A stretch of 64,000 bases of DNA from Serratia sp. AKBS12 (GTDB lineage: Bacteria; Pseudomonadota; Gammaproteobacteria; Enterobacterales; Enterobacteriaceae). The DNA lies in assembly GCF_024793895.1 (NCBI RefSeq), contig NZ_JANUSB010000005.1, positions 163,722 through 227,721 on the forward strand, read 5' to 3'. Positions within the stretch are counted from its first letter, which is position 1; every line of letters starts with the position of its first letter. The translations under genes and the position numbers were made by a program. Of the stretch, positions 1 to 9,081 are shown piece after piece. The notes under the pieces are model-generated. The model was not told the DNA's origin. It worked only from the letters and a program-made list of their open reading frames with translations, and ran no database searches.

Positions 1-1047
1 ATCAGCATTTTCCTGTCATTGATCTTCTCCCCGCTGGTCGGGATGATGGTGGCCGGGCTGATGGTCTTTGTACTGCGTCGTTACTGGAGCGGCACCAAGA
101 AACGCCAGCGTATACACATGACGCCGGCGGAGCGTGAAAAGGTCGACGGTAAACGCAAGCCGCCGTTCTGGACGCGCATTGCGTTGATCCTGTCCGCCGT
201 CGGCGTCAGTTTCTCGCACGGTGCCAACGATGGTCAGAAAGGCATCGGTCTGATTATGCTGGTGCTGATCGGCGTCGCCCCGGCCGGCTTTGTGCTCAAT
301 ATGAATGCAACCGGTTATGACATCACCCGTACGCGTGATGCGGTAAACCACCTGCAACAATATTATTTGCAGCACAGCGACTCACTGTCGCATGTGGTCG
401 CCATGACGCCGCTGGTGCCAACGCCGGAAGAGTCGGTTTCCGCCAATGAACCGCCGCAGTTCCATTGTGACAGCTCGCGTGCCATGCCGGCGATCCAGTT
501 AGCCTCCGGGTTGCTGAACGGTCTGCAAAGCTATGACCAGCTGTCGGTTGAACAACGCAGCCATCTTCGTCGCTTGCTGATGTGCGTCACCGATACGGCC
601 GATCGCGTCGCCAAGCTGCCGGAAACCCCCGCCGAAGATAAACGCTTCCTGAGCAACCTGCGTCAGGATCTGCTGCAAACCGTCGAGTATGCGCCGATCT
701 GGATTATCGTTGCGGTAGCACTGGCGCTGTCTCTTGGCACCATGGTTGGCTGGAAGCGCGTTGCCACCACTATCGGTGAGAAGATCGGCAAGAAGGGCAT
801 GACCTATGCCCAGGGCGTTTCTGCTCAGATGACCGCTGCGCTGTCAATTGGCGTTGCCAGCTACACCGGTATGCCGGTCTCCACCACGCACGTTCTGTCC
901 TCGGCGGTTGCCGGGACGATGATCGTCGATGGCGGCGGCGTACAGAGCAAAACCGTGAAGAACATCCTGCTGGCCTGGGTATTAACCCTGCCGGTGGCGA
1001 TTGTCCTGTCGGGAGCGCTGTACTGGTTGGCGTTAAAGCTGATTTAA
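1..1047 (+). CDS. pitA: low-affinity inorganic phosphate transporter PitA (5' end missing)
   Basis: C-terminal 348 residues of an inner-membrane Pit-family phosphate:H+ symporter that takes up metal-phosphate complexes. The frame is open from base 1, so the start lies outside the window; full-length PitA is about 499 residues. The family signature [10 protein letters not shown] (around base 220) and the late repeat with [15 protein letters not shown] are visible, with hydrophobic segments before and after a hydrophilic loop. It lies immediately before uspB, as in E. coli. A hairpin with a T-run follows at 1226-1250. The assignment is firm; PitA rather than PitB is based on synteny. Confidence 0.95.
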   Translation: MSIFLSLIFSPLVGMMVAGLMVFVLRRYWSGTKKRQRIHMTPAEREKVDGKRKPPFWTRIALILSAVGVSFSHGANDGQKGIGLIMLVLIGVAPAGFVLNMNATGYDITRTRDAVNHLQQYYLQHSDSLSHVVAMTPLVPTPEESVSANEPPQFHCDSSRAMPAIQLASGLLNGLQSYDQLSVEQRSHLRRLLMCVTDTADRVAKLPETPAEDKRFLSNLRQDLLQTVEYAPIWIIVAVALALSLGTMVGWKRVATTIGEKIGKKGMTYAQGVSAQMTAALSIGVASYTGMPVSTTHVLSSAVAGTMIVDGGGVQSKTVKNILLAWVLTLPVAIVLSGALYWLALKLI

Positions 1048-1063
1048 AGCAACAAGTCGAAAA

Positions 1064-1082
1064 GGCGACCCTGGTGGCCGCC
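1064..1082. repeat. GC-rich hairpin, near-duplicate of the downstream terminator
   Basis: A 19-nt inverted repeat (GGCGACC..GGTGGCCGCC) 17 bp after the pitA stop. It differs by one base from the hairpin at 1226-1244 but has no T-run. It may be an older or partial terminator copy. Confidence 0.45.
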
Positions 1083-1225
1083 TCTATCTGATGACAAACC
1101 TCATTGCTGCACTGAACGAGTAGAGGTCAATCAATAAAAAATCAGGAAGATCAATTTACTGATTTTCGGCTGATAGCCACAAAGCAGGGAAAACCACGCT
1201 TTTTCCTGCTTTGTCAGCAACCTAA

Positions 1226-1250
1226 GGCGGCCCTGGTGGCCGCCTTTTTT
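1226..1250 (+). terminator. rho-independent terminator after pitA
   Basis: GGCGGCC-CTGGT-GGCCGCC stem followed directly by TTTTTT, located between pitA (+) and the convergent uspB (-). A second weaker hairpin (about 1180-1212, AAAGCAGG..CCTGCTTT) lies just upstream. Confidence 0.8.
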
Positions 1251-1258
1251 ATTGCCAG

Positions 1259-1594
1259 TCAGTACCAGATAGCCATCGCGACCAGGCTGATGACCACCAG
1301 TCCGCACAGTGCGGAAGTCAGCATGAACTGGCCACGCACCCGCTCGCAACGGCGAATGAATTCCGGATCGTGGTGATCGGTATAGCGTTGGGCGTAGATG
1401 TAACGCACCAGCCGTAGCTGCTTGCTGGGCTGACCGTGAGCAGTAAAGAACCCGCCGCCGTCAACGTATTGATACAGCAGAGGATCGCAGCCGCGTAACA
1501 CTACCAGCAGCGCACGCAAAGAAGAGTAATACCGCACCATGTTTACCACACATACCACACACAAAGCCCAAAATAGCGCGACGGTACTGATCAT
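1259..1594 (-). CDS. uspB: universal stress protein B
   Basis: Predicted 111-residue inner-membrane protein matching UspB in length and layout: an N-terminal membrane helix (about residues 3-20), a basic cytoplasmic middle with the [16 protein letters not shown] region, and a C-terminal helix ending in AIWY. In E. coli UspB is RpoS-dependent and linked to ethanol tolerance in stationary phase. It is divergent from uspA, the usual arrangement. The start is ATG with upstream AGGAGG (about 1598-1603 on the complementary strand). The biochemical role in the family is unresolved. Confidence 0.93.
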   Translation of the reverse strand: MISTVALFWALCVVCVVNMVRYYSSLRALLVVLRGCDPLLYQYVDGGGFFTAHGQPSKQLRLVRYIYAQRYTDHHDPEFIRRCERVRGQFMLTSALCGLVVISLVAMAIWY

Positions 1595-2056
1595 GATTCC
1601 TCCTCAAGGCGTTGTGATCCACGGCATCCACCGGGCCAACTGCCCTACTTCGCATCCAATACTCAGCCGGAGCCTGCTGCTCCTGTCCGCTTTACAACCC
1701 CACACAGGCCGCGATACCCGTAAACCACTGGCGACGGGCCATCGATACGCAAACGCATATTGAACGCCGTCCGGCTCAAAGAAAAGGGTGAGGCCTTATC
1801 ATCATTGTAGAATAATCAAACGCAAACTGGCCCCGGTAAGCGAGAAAATTTCCCCAGCGCGTAATTTGGCCGCACGCCTGCGGCACGGCACGGCACGGCA
1901 CGGCACGGCACGGCACGGCACGGCACGGCACGGTATAACACCGCTTTTCAACTATACTCACAGCAACAATGCTTATATTTCAAACGGCCAAATGCAAAAT
2001 AACCGCATAAATCATAGGATTCTTTACTCATCGGGTGTAAAACTGAAAGGGTAAAC
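1595..2056. other. long uspB-uspA divergent intergenic region
   Basis: About 610 bp separate the two divergent starts. The part up to 2056 holds the pentanucleotide array (1881-1933) and AT-rich stretches, but no recognisable gene. Short frames through the repeat encode only RHGTA or PCRAV periodic peptides and are not credible. Confidence 0.6.
1881..1933. repeat. (CGGCA)10 pentanucleotide microsatellite
   Basis: Ten uninterrupted CGGCA copies (1881-1930) plus CGG, in the uspB/uspA divergent promoter region, about 270 bp upstream of uspA and 290 bp upstream of uspB. Perfect arrays of this length can vary in copy number through slipped-strand mispairing. A regulatory effect is an inference. 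Confidence 0.95.
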
Positions 2057-2161
2057 ATGGCAAAACTTATTGATAAGTTGCGGTGTGATCGGCCCAACAT
2101 ATCACCGCATTATCTGAATGATATTATGCAGGTAAACAAATGTGCCAGGCTGGTACGCTGA
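2057..2161 (+). CDS. possible 34-codon leader ORF before uspA
   Basis: ATG preceded by AAAGGG at 6 nt spacing, followed by a 34-codon frame starting MAKLIDKLRC and ending in TGA, 45 bp before the uspA ATG. No homologue is recalled. It could be a chance frame in the uspA 5' untranslated region. A partial hairpin, GCGGTG..CACCGC, lies inside it (about 2080-2108). Confidence 0.2.
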   Translation: MAKLIDKLRCDRPNISPHYLNDIMQVNKCARLVR

Positions 2162-2206
2162 TGCCTGCTAACCCTTTAATCGGCATTAAATGGAAGGAGT
2201 ATTCTC

Positions 2207-2656
2207 ATGGCTTACAAACACATTCTGATTGCGGTGGACCTGTCGCCGGAAAGCAAAGTCCTGGTGGAAAAAGCGGTATCAATGGCGCGACCGTACAATG
2301 CCAAAGTCTCCTTGATCCACGTTGATGTGAATTATTCGGATCTGTATACCGGCCTGATCGACGTTAACCTGGGCGACATGCAGAAACGCATTTCCGAAGA
2401 AACCCACCATGCGCTGACCGAACTGTCGCAAAACGCCGGCTACCCGATTACCGAAACCCTGAGCGGCAGCGGTGATTTGGCGCAGGTATTGGTTGATGCC
2501 ATCAAGAAATACGATATGGATCTGGTGCTGTGCGGCCACCATCAGGATTTCTGGAGCAAGCTGATGTCTTCCGCACGCCAGCTGATTAATACCGTGCACA
2601 TCGACATGCTGATTGTGCCGCTGCGCGACGAAGAAGATGAGGAAGAAGAGGCTTAA
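2207..2656 (+). CDS. uspA: universal stress protein A
   Basis: 149-residue cytoplasmic stress protein that accumulates under growth arrest and oxidative or DNA stress. It opens [23 protein letters not shown], the UspA-class N-terminus, and keeps the [21 protein letters not shown] segment. It lacks the ATP-binding GxxG(9x)GS/T pattern of UspFG-type proteins, as expected for UspA. It is slightly longer than E. coli UspA (144) because of an acidic tail, [18 protein letters not shown] lies 8-10 nt before the ATG. A strong terminator follows. Confidence 0.95.
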   Translation: MAYKHILIAVDLSPESKVLVEKAVSMARPYNAKVSLIHVDVNYSDLYTGLIDVNLGDMQKRISEETHHALTELSQNAGYPITETLSGSGDLAQVLVDAIKKYDMDLVLCGHHQDFWSKLMSSARQLINTVHIDMLIVPLRDEEDEEEEA

Positions 2657-2685
2657 AGTAAGCGCTTCCTAACATCGCGAACCTA

Positions 2686-2710
2686 CGCCCGCGTCTGCGG
2701 GCGTTTTTTT
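2686..2710 (+). terminator. rho-independent terminator after uspA
   Basis: CGCCCGC-GTCT-GCGGGCG stem (2686-2703) followed by a run of seven T, 30 bp after the uspA stop. Confidence 0.92.
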
Positions 2711-2843
2711 GCCCGCACCGTGCACAATTGCATGTTTAACACACACCCCGCAATGATATAGTCAAAAAAGACACAACATCTTCCCCCATATTTTCAATCC
2801 GATAACCATAAAGGGGGCAACAACTATGCCACAGGAGTTCTCC

Positions 2844-4187
2844 ATGGATCAGGCCGTATCCCTTGACGCTTTCCTCGCGACTTTGCAGCAGCAAAATCCT
2901 TATCAAACCGAATATCTGCAAGCGGTACGTGAGGTCTTTACCTCACTATGGCCGTTTATCGAGCAAAATCCGCGCTACCGCGAATATGCCCTGCTGGAAC
3001 GGCTGGTCGAGCCGGAGCGCACCATTCAGTTCCGCGTCAGTTGGGTGAACGACGCCGGACAGGTGCAGGTTAACCGCGCCTGGCGCGTACAGTTCAACTC
3101 CGCCATCGGGCCGTATAAAGGCGGTATGCGTTTTCATCCGTCGGTTAATCTGTCGATACTGAAGTTCCTCGGCTTCGAGCAAACCTTCAAGAACGCGTTG
3201 ACCACGCTGCCAATGGGCGGAGGCAAAGGCGGCGCCGACTTCGACCCGAAAGGCAAAAGCCAGGGCGAAATCATGCGGTTCTGCCAGGCGCTGATGAGCG
3301 AACTGTATCGCCATCTTGGGCCGGATACCGACGTACCGGCCGGCGATATCGGCGTCGGCGGGCGCGAAGTCGGTTTTATGGCCGGCATGATGAAGAAACT
3401 GTCCAACAACGCCGCCTGCGTATTTACCGGCAAAGGTCTGTCCTTTGGCGGTAGCCTGATACGTCCGGAGGCCACCGGCTACGGCCTGGTGTATTTTACC
3501 CAGGCGATGCTGCAGCGCCACGGCCTGGGGTTTGAAGGCATGCGTGTAGCGGTTTCCGGCGCCGGCAACGTGGCGCAATTCGCCATTGAAAAAGCGCTGG
3601 CACTGGGCGCCCGCGTTATCACCGCGTCCGATTCCGGCGGCACGGTGGTTGATGAAGCCGGTTTCACCAGCGAGAAGCTGGCGCACCTGGTCGAAATCAA
3701 AAACCAGCGCTACGGCCGTATAGAAGACTACGCCCGCGAACGCGGGCTGATTTTCTTGCCGGGGGAACAGCCGTGGAACCTGCCGGTGGATATCGCGCTG
3801 CCGTGCGCTACTCAGAATGAACTGGATCTGACCGCCGCTCGAACGCTAATTCACAACGGCATAAAAGCCGTGGCCGAAGGTGCCAATATGCCAACCACCA
3901 TTCAGGCCACCGATGCTTTCCTGGAGGCTGGCGTCCTGTTTGCCCCCGGTAAAGCGGCCAATGCCGGCGGGGTAGCCACCTCGGGTTTGGAAATGGCGCA
4001 GAATGCCGCGCGCATCAGTTGGAAAGCGGAAAAAGTTGATGTTCGTTTACAACATATCATGGCGGATATTCATCATGCTTGCGTGGAACACGGCGGCAAC
4101 GGCAAGCAGACGCACTACGTTCACGGCGCCAATATTGCCGGTTTCGTCAAAGTTGCAGATGCCATGCTGGCGCAAGGGGTGCTGTAA
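2844..4187 (+). CDS. gdhA: NADP-specific glutamate dehydrogenase
   Basis: Makes L-glutamate from 2-oxoglutarate and ammonia with NADPH, the high-ammonia assimilation route; hexameric cytosolic enzyme. Visible signatures are YKGGMRFHPSVN, LPMGGGKGG with the catalytic lysine, DVPAGDIGVGGREVG, and the Rossmann motif GAGNVAQ. The start at 2844 gives 447 residues, the E. coli length, aligns with its MDQ.. N-terminus, and has AGGAG 6 nt upstream. An in-frame ATG at 2826 behind GGGGG would add six residues and cannot be excluded. The gene stands alone with its own terminator at 4233-4259. Confidence 0.97.
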   Translation: MDQAVSLDAFLATLQQQNPYQTEYLQAVREVFTSLWPFIEQNPRYREYALLERLVEPERTIQFRVSWVNDAGQVQVNRAWRVQFNSAIGPYKGGMRFHPSVNLSILKFLGFEQTFKNALTTLPMGGGKGGADFDPKGKSQGEIMRFCQALMSELYRHLGPDTDVPAGDIGVGGREVGFMAGMMKKLSNNAACVFTGKGLSFGGSLIRPEATGYGLVYFTQAMLQRHGLGFEGMRVAVSGAGNVAQFAIEKALALGARVITASDSGGTVVDEAGFTSEKLAHLVEIKNQRYGRIEDYARERGLIFLPGEQPWNLPVDIALPCATQNELDLTAARTLIHNGIKAVAEGANMPTTIQATDAFLEAGVLFAPGKAANAGGVATSGLEMAQNAARISWKAEKVDVRLQHIMADIHHACVEHGGNGKQTHYVHGANIAGFVKVADAMLAQGVL

Positions 4188-4232
4188 CCACCACGGCAGG
4201 TGATCTGCCTCACAAAATGGGTAAATCCTTTC

Positions 4233-4259
4233 ATGCCGGCGTTAACGTCGGCATTTTTT
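4233..4259 (+). terminator. rho-independent terminator after gdhA
   Basis: ATGCCGGCGTT/AACGTCGGCAT inverted repeat (4233-4253, one G-T pair) followed by TTTTTT. Confidence 0.85.
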
Positions 4260-4514
4260 CATTCTCACCAATACGAAAATGTTATCGATATGATTTAAAA
4301 TTGATAATTAAGTGTTTAATAACGGATAATAAATAGTGGTAAAATTACTACAGAATATTTATTTAACTTATTTTTAACATAAAAGCACGCATAATTTAAC
4401 CTTAATCTGCACAGATCACATTTTACCAACTTACGTTACGCCCCCTCTTCCATTCCTTTGTAACCTGCAGCGGTGGAAAAACCGCCACCCCTACAGATAA
4501 AAAAAGGTACAGCT
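4260..4514 (+). promoter_or_regulatory. AT-rich control region of the pentulose-type operon
   Basis: 255 bp, strongly AT-rich. It contains a dyad GTGGTAA-AA-TTACTAC (4336-4351, one G-T mismatch) and a CRP-like right half-site AGATCACATTTT (about 4413-4424) without a matching left half. No regulator gene is adjacent, so the controlling protein is unknown. Binding assignments are inferences. Confidence 0.4.
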
Positions 4515-5498
4515 ATGAAATTTAACCTCGCATTATTAAATGCATGTGTGGTTTCTGCGTGCATGTTATCAACACCGGGCTTTGCTGCTGAAAAATATGA
4601 AATCGCCGTAGTCGCCAAGGTCACCGGCATTCCGTGGTTCAACCGCATGGAAGTCGGCGTCAACGACGCGGCAAAAAAGCTGGACGTCAACGCCTATCAG
4701 ACCGGCCCGTCAACGCCGGACCCTGCCGCGCAGGTCAAGGTGATTGAGGATCTGATCGCCAAAAACGTCAATGCCATTATCGTGGTGCCAAACGACGCCA
4801 AGGTGCTGGAGCCGGTGCTGAAGAAAGCGCGCGACAAAGGCATTGTGGTATTGACCCATGAATCACCTGACCAGCAGATCGGTCAGTGGGATATCGAGAC
4901 CATCGATAGCGAGAAATATGCGCAGGCCAATATTGATGAACTGGCCAAGGACATGGGCGGCAAAGGTGGCTACGCCATTTATGTCGGTTCACTGACCGTG
5001 CCGTTGCATAATGCCTGGGCCGATTCCGCGATTAAATATCAAAAAGAAAAATACCCTGACATGTTCGAAGTCACCCAGCGCCTGCCGGTGGCCGAAAGCA
5101 TCGACAAATCCTATTCCACCACGCTGGATCTGATGAAAACCTACCCGCAAATGAAGGGCATCATCGGCTTCGGTTCATTGGGGCCAATCGGCGCCGGTCA
5201 GGCCGTGGCCAAGAAGCGCGCCAAGGACAAGATCGCGGTAGTGGGCATCGCCATGCCAGCGCAGGCAGCACCCTACCTGATGCGCGGCGACATTAAAAAA
5301 GCGCTGCTGTGGGATCCGAAGGACGCCGGCTATGCATTGGTGACAGTGGCCGATCAATTGCTGCAAGGCAAGGCCGTGACCAAAGATTTGTCGATCGAAG
5401 GGCTGGGAAAAGCCGACGTCGATATGGACAACAAAGTGATTCGGTTTAATAAAATTCTGGAAGTTACCAAAGATAACGCCAAATCACTGGGCTTTTAA
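4515..5498 (+). CDS. periplasmic sugar-binding protein of an ABC transporter
   Basis: 327-residue type I periplasmic binding protein (RbsB/LsrB-like fold) for a sugar or sugar-like ligand. It has a signal peptide of about 24 residues ending GFAA, then KYEIAVVAKVTGIPWFNRMEVGV, the usual first strand and helix of sugar binders. The segment DPAAQVKVIEDLIAKNVNAIIVVPND is typical of autoinducer-2/rhamnose-class binders. The frame opens 42 bp earlier, but the ATG at 4515 gives a proper signal peptide with AAAAAGG upstream. It is the first gene of a six-gene transport and catabolism cluster. The ligand is not known; the downstream kinase and isomerase suggest a pentulose or pentitol-derived sugar. 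Confidence 0.88.
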   Translation: MKFNLALLNACVVSACMLSTPGFAAEKYEIAVVAKVTGIPWFNRMEVGVNDAAKKLDVNAYQTGPSTPDPAAQVKVIEDLIAKNVNAIIVVPNDAKVLEPVLKKARDKGIVVLTHESPDQQIGQWDIETIDSEKYAQANIDELAKDMGGKGGYAIYVGSLTVPLHNAWADSAIKYQKEKYPDMFEVTQRLPVAESIDKSYSTTLDLMKTYPQMKGIIGFGSLGPIGAGQAVAKKRAKDKIAVVGIAMPAQAAPYLMRGDIKKALLWDPKDAGYALVTVADQLLQGKAVTKDLSIEGLGKADVDMDNKVIRFNKILEVTKDNAKSLGF

Positions 5499-5596
5499 TT
5501 TTTAATATTCGTCACACCGGGAATTTATAAAGCGTAACGGCGCAGTGCTTGATCGGCTGCGCCCACGGTTTATACGTCGCAACATAGGTTATTGCC

Positions 5597-7096
5597 ATGA
5601 CATCCTCTACCGCTTTTATCACGCTGGAAAATATCAGTAAAAAGTTCCCCGGCGTGCTGGCATTGGACCAAATAAGCCTGACTCTCAATAAAGGCGAGGT
5701 ACATTGCCTCGCCGGGCAAAATGGCTGTGGTAAAAGTACCATTATTAAAGTTATTTCTGGTGTTTATCAGCCGGAAAAAGGCGCCAATATCTCGCTGGAA
5801 GGAAAATTATTCCACGCCCTGACGCCACAGCTGTCCGGCCATTATGGCATTCAGGTGATTTATCAGGATCTCTCGTTATTTCCCAATCTTACGGTGGCGG
5901 AAAACATCGCCATTCACCGCTACCTGCCCGGCGGCCATTTCTGGGTCAAGCGTAACCACATGCGTCAGATGGCGCTGGACGCCATGGCACGGGTTGGCGT
6001 CAGTATCGATCCAGACAAAAAGGTCGAGAAACTGTCGATTGCCGATCGTCAACTGGTGGCCATCTGCCGCGCCATCGCCGCCGAAGCCCGGTTGGTGATC
6101 ATGGATGAACCCACCGCCTCACTGACGCGTCAGGAGGTTGATGGTCTGCTGCGAGTGGTCAATGAGCTGAAAGCCGCCGGTATCTGCGTGGTTTTTGTCA
6201 GCCACCGGCTGGATGAAGTGATGGAGGTTGCCGATCGCATCAGCGTGATGCGCGACGGCAAGCTGGTCGGCACCTACCCGGCGAGCGAGTTGGACAGCCA
6301 CGAACTGGCGTTCCTGATGACCGGCCAACGCTTCCACTACAGCCATTTACCCGCGCGGCCGCCGGTGGAAAGCACCCCGTTGCTGGAGGTCAACAATCTC
6401 AGCCGTCGCGATAAATACCGCAATATCAATCTGGCACTGCGCGGCGGTGAAATCGTGTCGATCGTCGGCCTGTTGGGCGCCGGCCGTAGCGAACTGTGCC
6501 TGAGCCTGTTTGGCATGACCCAGCCGGACAGCGGTGAAATCCGCGTTGACGGCCAGCCGGTACGCCTGCACAACAACCGCGAAGCGGTGCGCCACGGCAT
6601 TGCCTATGTTTCGGAAGATCGCCTGACGCAAGGGCTGATCATGGAGCAATCGATTTACGATAACACCATCGTCACGGTATTCGACCAACTGCATACCCCG
6701 CTCGGCCTGCTGGATCACCAAAAGGCTCGCCATCTGGTGAACTCGCTGATTCGCGAGCTGAATATCAAAGTGTCCGACAGCGCGCTGCCGGTAAAAACCC
6801 TGTCCGGCGGTAATGCTCAGCGCATCGCCATCGCCAAATGGGTGGCGACCCAACCAAAGATCCTGATCCTCGACTCGCCGACCGTCGGTGTCGATATCGC
6901 CAACAAGGAAGGGATCTACCAGATCGCCAGAGATCTGGCCGAACGCGGTATGGCAGTACTGATGATCTGCGATGAGATCCCGGAAGCCTATTACAACAGT
7001 CATCGGGTGCTGGTGATGCGCAAAGGCGAACTGGTCGCCGAATTTTCGCCGCATCACTGCACCGAACAACAGATCGCCGAGGTGGTGAATGGATAA
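5597..7096 (+). CDS. sugar ABC transporter ATPase, two fused nucleotide-binding domains
   Basis: 499-residue RbsA/XylG-type ATPase that energises the two permeases. Domain 1 has Walker A GQNGCGKST (about residues 41-49), signature LSIADRQLV and Walker B LVIMDEP. Domain 2 has Walker A-like GLLGAGRSE, signature LSGGNAQRI and Walker B LILDSP, where serine replaces the usual catalytic glutamate. That substitution may be a subfamily trait and suggests one weakened ATP site. The gene overlaps the next permease by 8 bp (7089-7096), implying translational coupling. Confidence 0.92.
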   Translation: MTSSTAFITLENISKKFPGVLALDQISLTLNKGEVHCLAGQNGCGKSTIIKVISGVYQPEKGANISLEGKLFHALTPQLSGHYGIQVIYQDLSLFPNLTVAENIAIHRYLPGGHFWVKRNHMRQMALDAMARVGVSIDPDKKVEKLSIADRQLVAICRAIAAEARLVIMDEPTASLTRQEVDGLLRVVNELKAAGICVVFVSHRLDEVMEVADRISVMRDGKLVGTYPASELDSHELAFLMTGQRFHYSHLPARPPVESTPLLEVNNLSRRDKYRNINLALRGGEIVSIVGLLGAGRSELCLSLFGMTQPDSGEIRVDGQPVRLHNNREAVRHGIAYVSEDRLTQGLIMEQSIYDNTIVTVFDQLHTPLGLLDHQKARHLVNSLIRELNIKVSDSALPVKTLSGGNAQRIAIAKWVATQPKILILDSPTVGVDIANKEGIYQIARDLAERGMAVLMICDEIPEAYYNSHRVLVMRKGELVAEFSPHHCTEQQIAEVVNG

Positions 7097-8078
7097 GTCG
7101 TTTCTCGCTCGCCTGGCCGGGCGGCATGAATTCTATCTTGGCCTGCTGGTGCTGGTATTGGCGCTGGGGCTAAGTATCGGCACCGATGAGTTTCTGACGC
7201 TGGGCAACCTGACCGACGTCGCCACCAGCTACGCCATTCTCGGCATTCTGGCCTGCGGCCTGTTTGTAGTGCTGATTGCCGGCGGGATTGATATTTCATT
7301 CCCGGCGATCACCGCCATCGCCCAGTACCTGATGGCCAGCTGGATCATTACGCATGGCGGCAGCTTCCCGCTGGCGTTCGCCATGGCCATCGGCAGCGGC
7401 CTGCTGCTCGGACTGATGAACGGTTTCCTGGTGTACTGGCTGAAGGTACCGGCGATTATCATCACCATCGCCACGCTGAATCTGTTCTACGGCCTGCTGG
7501 TGTATGCCACCAACGGTACCTGGCTGTACGGTTTTCCGGACTGGTTCATGGATGGCATCAACTGGTTCTCGTTTACCGCCGGCGACGGCTATGACTACGG
7601 CCTGACGCTGCCGCTGCTGTGCCTGCTGGCGGTGATTATCGTCACCGGCGTCCTGATGAACTTCACCCGCCTCGGCCGCCAGATTTTCGCCATGGGCGGC
7701 AACCGCGATGCCGCATCGCGCCTGGGGTTGAATCTGCTGCGGCTGCATTTTTATGTCTATGGCTATATGGGCATTCTGGCGGGCATCGCCGCGGTGGTGC
7801 AGGCGCAGATCACTCAATCGGTGGCGCCAAACTCGCTGCTCGGTTTTGAACTGACGGTGCTGGCGGCGGTGGTACTTGGCGGTACCAGCATGACCGGCGG
7901 GCGCGGTTCGCTCACCGGCACCCTGCTTGGCGTGGTATTGCTGGCCTTCCTGCAAAACGGCCTGACGTTGCTCAGCGTGTCCTCATACTGGCACACGGTA
8001 TTCAGCGGTCTGATTATCCTGATCAGCATCAGTAGCACCGCCTGGAATGAAAAACGCAAGCTGGCCAAGGAGATATGA
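7089..8078 (+). CDS. sugar ABC transporter permease 1
   Basis: 329-residue inner-membrane permease of the RbsC/AraH family with about eight to ten hydrophobic segments. Family landmarks are GIDISFPAITAI, LNGFLVYWLKVPAIIITIATL-like sequence in the first half, and ELTVLAAVVLGGTSMTGGRGSLTGTLLG near the end. It starts inside the end of the ATPase gene, and its stop lies next to the second permease start. With that permease it forms the transmembrane pair. Confidence 0.9.
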   Translation: MDKSFLARLAGRHEFYLGLLVLVLALGLSIGTDEFLTLGNLTDVATSYAILGILACGLFVVLIAGGIDISFPAITAIAQYLMASWIITHGGSFPLAFAMAIGSGLLLGLMNGFLVYWLKVPAIIITIATLNLFYGLLVYATNGTWLYGFPDWFMDGINWFSFTAGDGYDYGLTLPLLCLLAVIIVTGVLMNFTRLGRQIFAMGGNRDAASRLGLNLLRLHFYVYGYMGILAGIAAVVQAQITQSVAPNSLLGFELTVLAAVVLGGTSMTGGRGSLTGTLLGVVLLAFLQNGLTLLSVSSYWHTVFSGLIILISISSTAWNEKRKLAKEI

Positions 8079-8079
8079 C

Positions 8080-9033
8080 ATGACGCAATTAACCCGCATG
8101 ATCCCGCGCGATCGGATCATCCGTCTGCAAAGCGCGATCATTATCATCGTCGCCCTGCTGTTCGCCGGATTACTGGGATCGCGTTTCTTTAGCGCCGGCA
8201 ATTTCCAGTCGATCGCCTCGCAGTTGCCGATCCTCGGCATGCTGGCACTCGGCATGGGTATTACCATGCTGACCGGCGGTATCAATCTGTCGATTATTGC
8301 CGGAGCCAATGCCTGCTCTCTGGTGATGGCAGCGATAATCGTCAGCCATCCGGATCAACCGTTATTCCTCGGGTTGGCACTGCTGGCAGGGCTGGCCGTC
8401 GCCGTCGCCATCGGCATGCTGAACGGCGCGCTGGTTGCCTGGATTGGCGTTTCGCCAATCCTCGCCACGCTCGGCACCATGACGCTGATAACCGGTCTGA
8501 ATATCCTGCTGTCCAACGGTGCGGTGATTTCCGGCTTCCCGGCGGCGATCCAGTATCTCGGCAACGGCAGCCTGTTCGGCATTCCGCTGGCGCTGTTGCT
8601 GTTCCTGCTGGTGGCGGCGGGGCTGTGGATCCTGCTTGAGCACACCACGCTTGGCCGCAGCCTGTATCTGCTGGGCTCCAATCAGCAGGCAACGCAGTTC
8701 AGCGGCGTCAATACTGCCCGGGTGCAGATTGCGGTCTATATCCTTTCCGCCCTGCTCGGCTGGGGTGCGGCGCTGCTGATGATGGCCAAATTCAACTCGG
8801 CCAAGGCCGGCTATGGCGAGTCCTACCTGCTGGTGACCATTCTGGCTTCGGTGCTCGGCGGCATCAATCCGGACGGCGGCTTTGGTCGTATTCTTGGACT
8901 GGTGCTGGCGCTGATCGTGCTGCAAATGATCGAAAGCGGCCTCAACCTGCTCGGCGTCAGCAGCTATCTGACCATGGCGCTGTGGGGCGGCGTGCTGATC
9001 CTGTTTATCGCATTACAAAATCGAAAAGCCTAG
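8080..9033 (+). CDS. sugar ABC transporter permease 2
   Basis: 317-residue RbsC-family inner-membrane permease. It shows GITMLTGGINLSIIAGAN, the periplasmic-gate region LGTMTLITGLNILLSNG, and LVTILASVLGGINPDGGFG. The frame opens at 8047, but the ATG at 8080 has AAGGAG 6 nt upstream and begins one base after the stop of permease 1, so it is preferred. It is the heterodimeric partner of permease 1. Confidence 0.9.
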   Translation: MTQLTRMIPRDRIIRLQSAIIIIVALLFAGLLGSRFFSAGNFQSIASQLPILGMLALGMGITMLTGGINLSIIAGANACSLVMAAIIVSHPDQPLFLGLALLAGLAVAVAIGMLNGALVAWIGVSPILATLGTMTLITGLNILLSNGAVISGFPAAIQYLGNGSLFGIPLALLLFLLVAAGLWILLEHTTLGRSLYLLGSNQQATQFSGVNTARVQIAVYILSALLGWGAALLMMAKFNSAKAGYGESYLLVTILASVLGGINPDGGFGRILGLVLALIVLQMIESGLNLLGVSSYLTMALWGGVLILFIALQNRKA

Positions 9034-9081
9034 GTTGTGCTGCGCTCGGTTAACCGGCGCAATCTTATACGGAGAAAAATA

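Noticed and set aside
1776..2054. Frames encoding RHGTA or PCRAV periodic peptides
   Set aside because: They only translate the CGGCA microsatellite; no ribosome-binding site or similarity.
2736..3700. Several 60-246 residue minus-strand frames across gdhA
   Set aside because: Codon-bias shadows of gdhA without similarity or translation signals.
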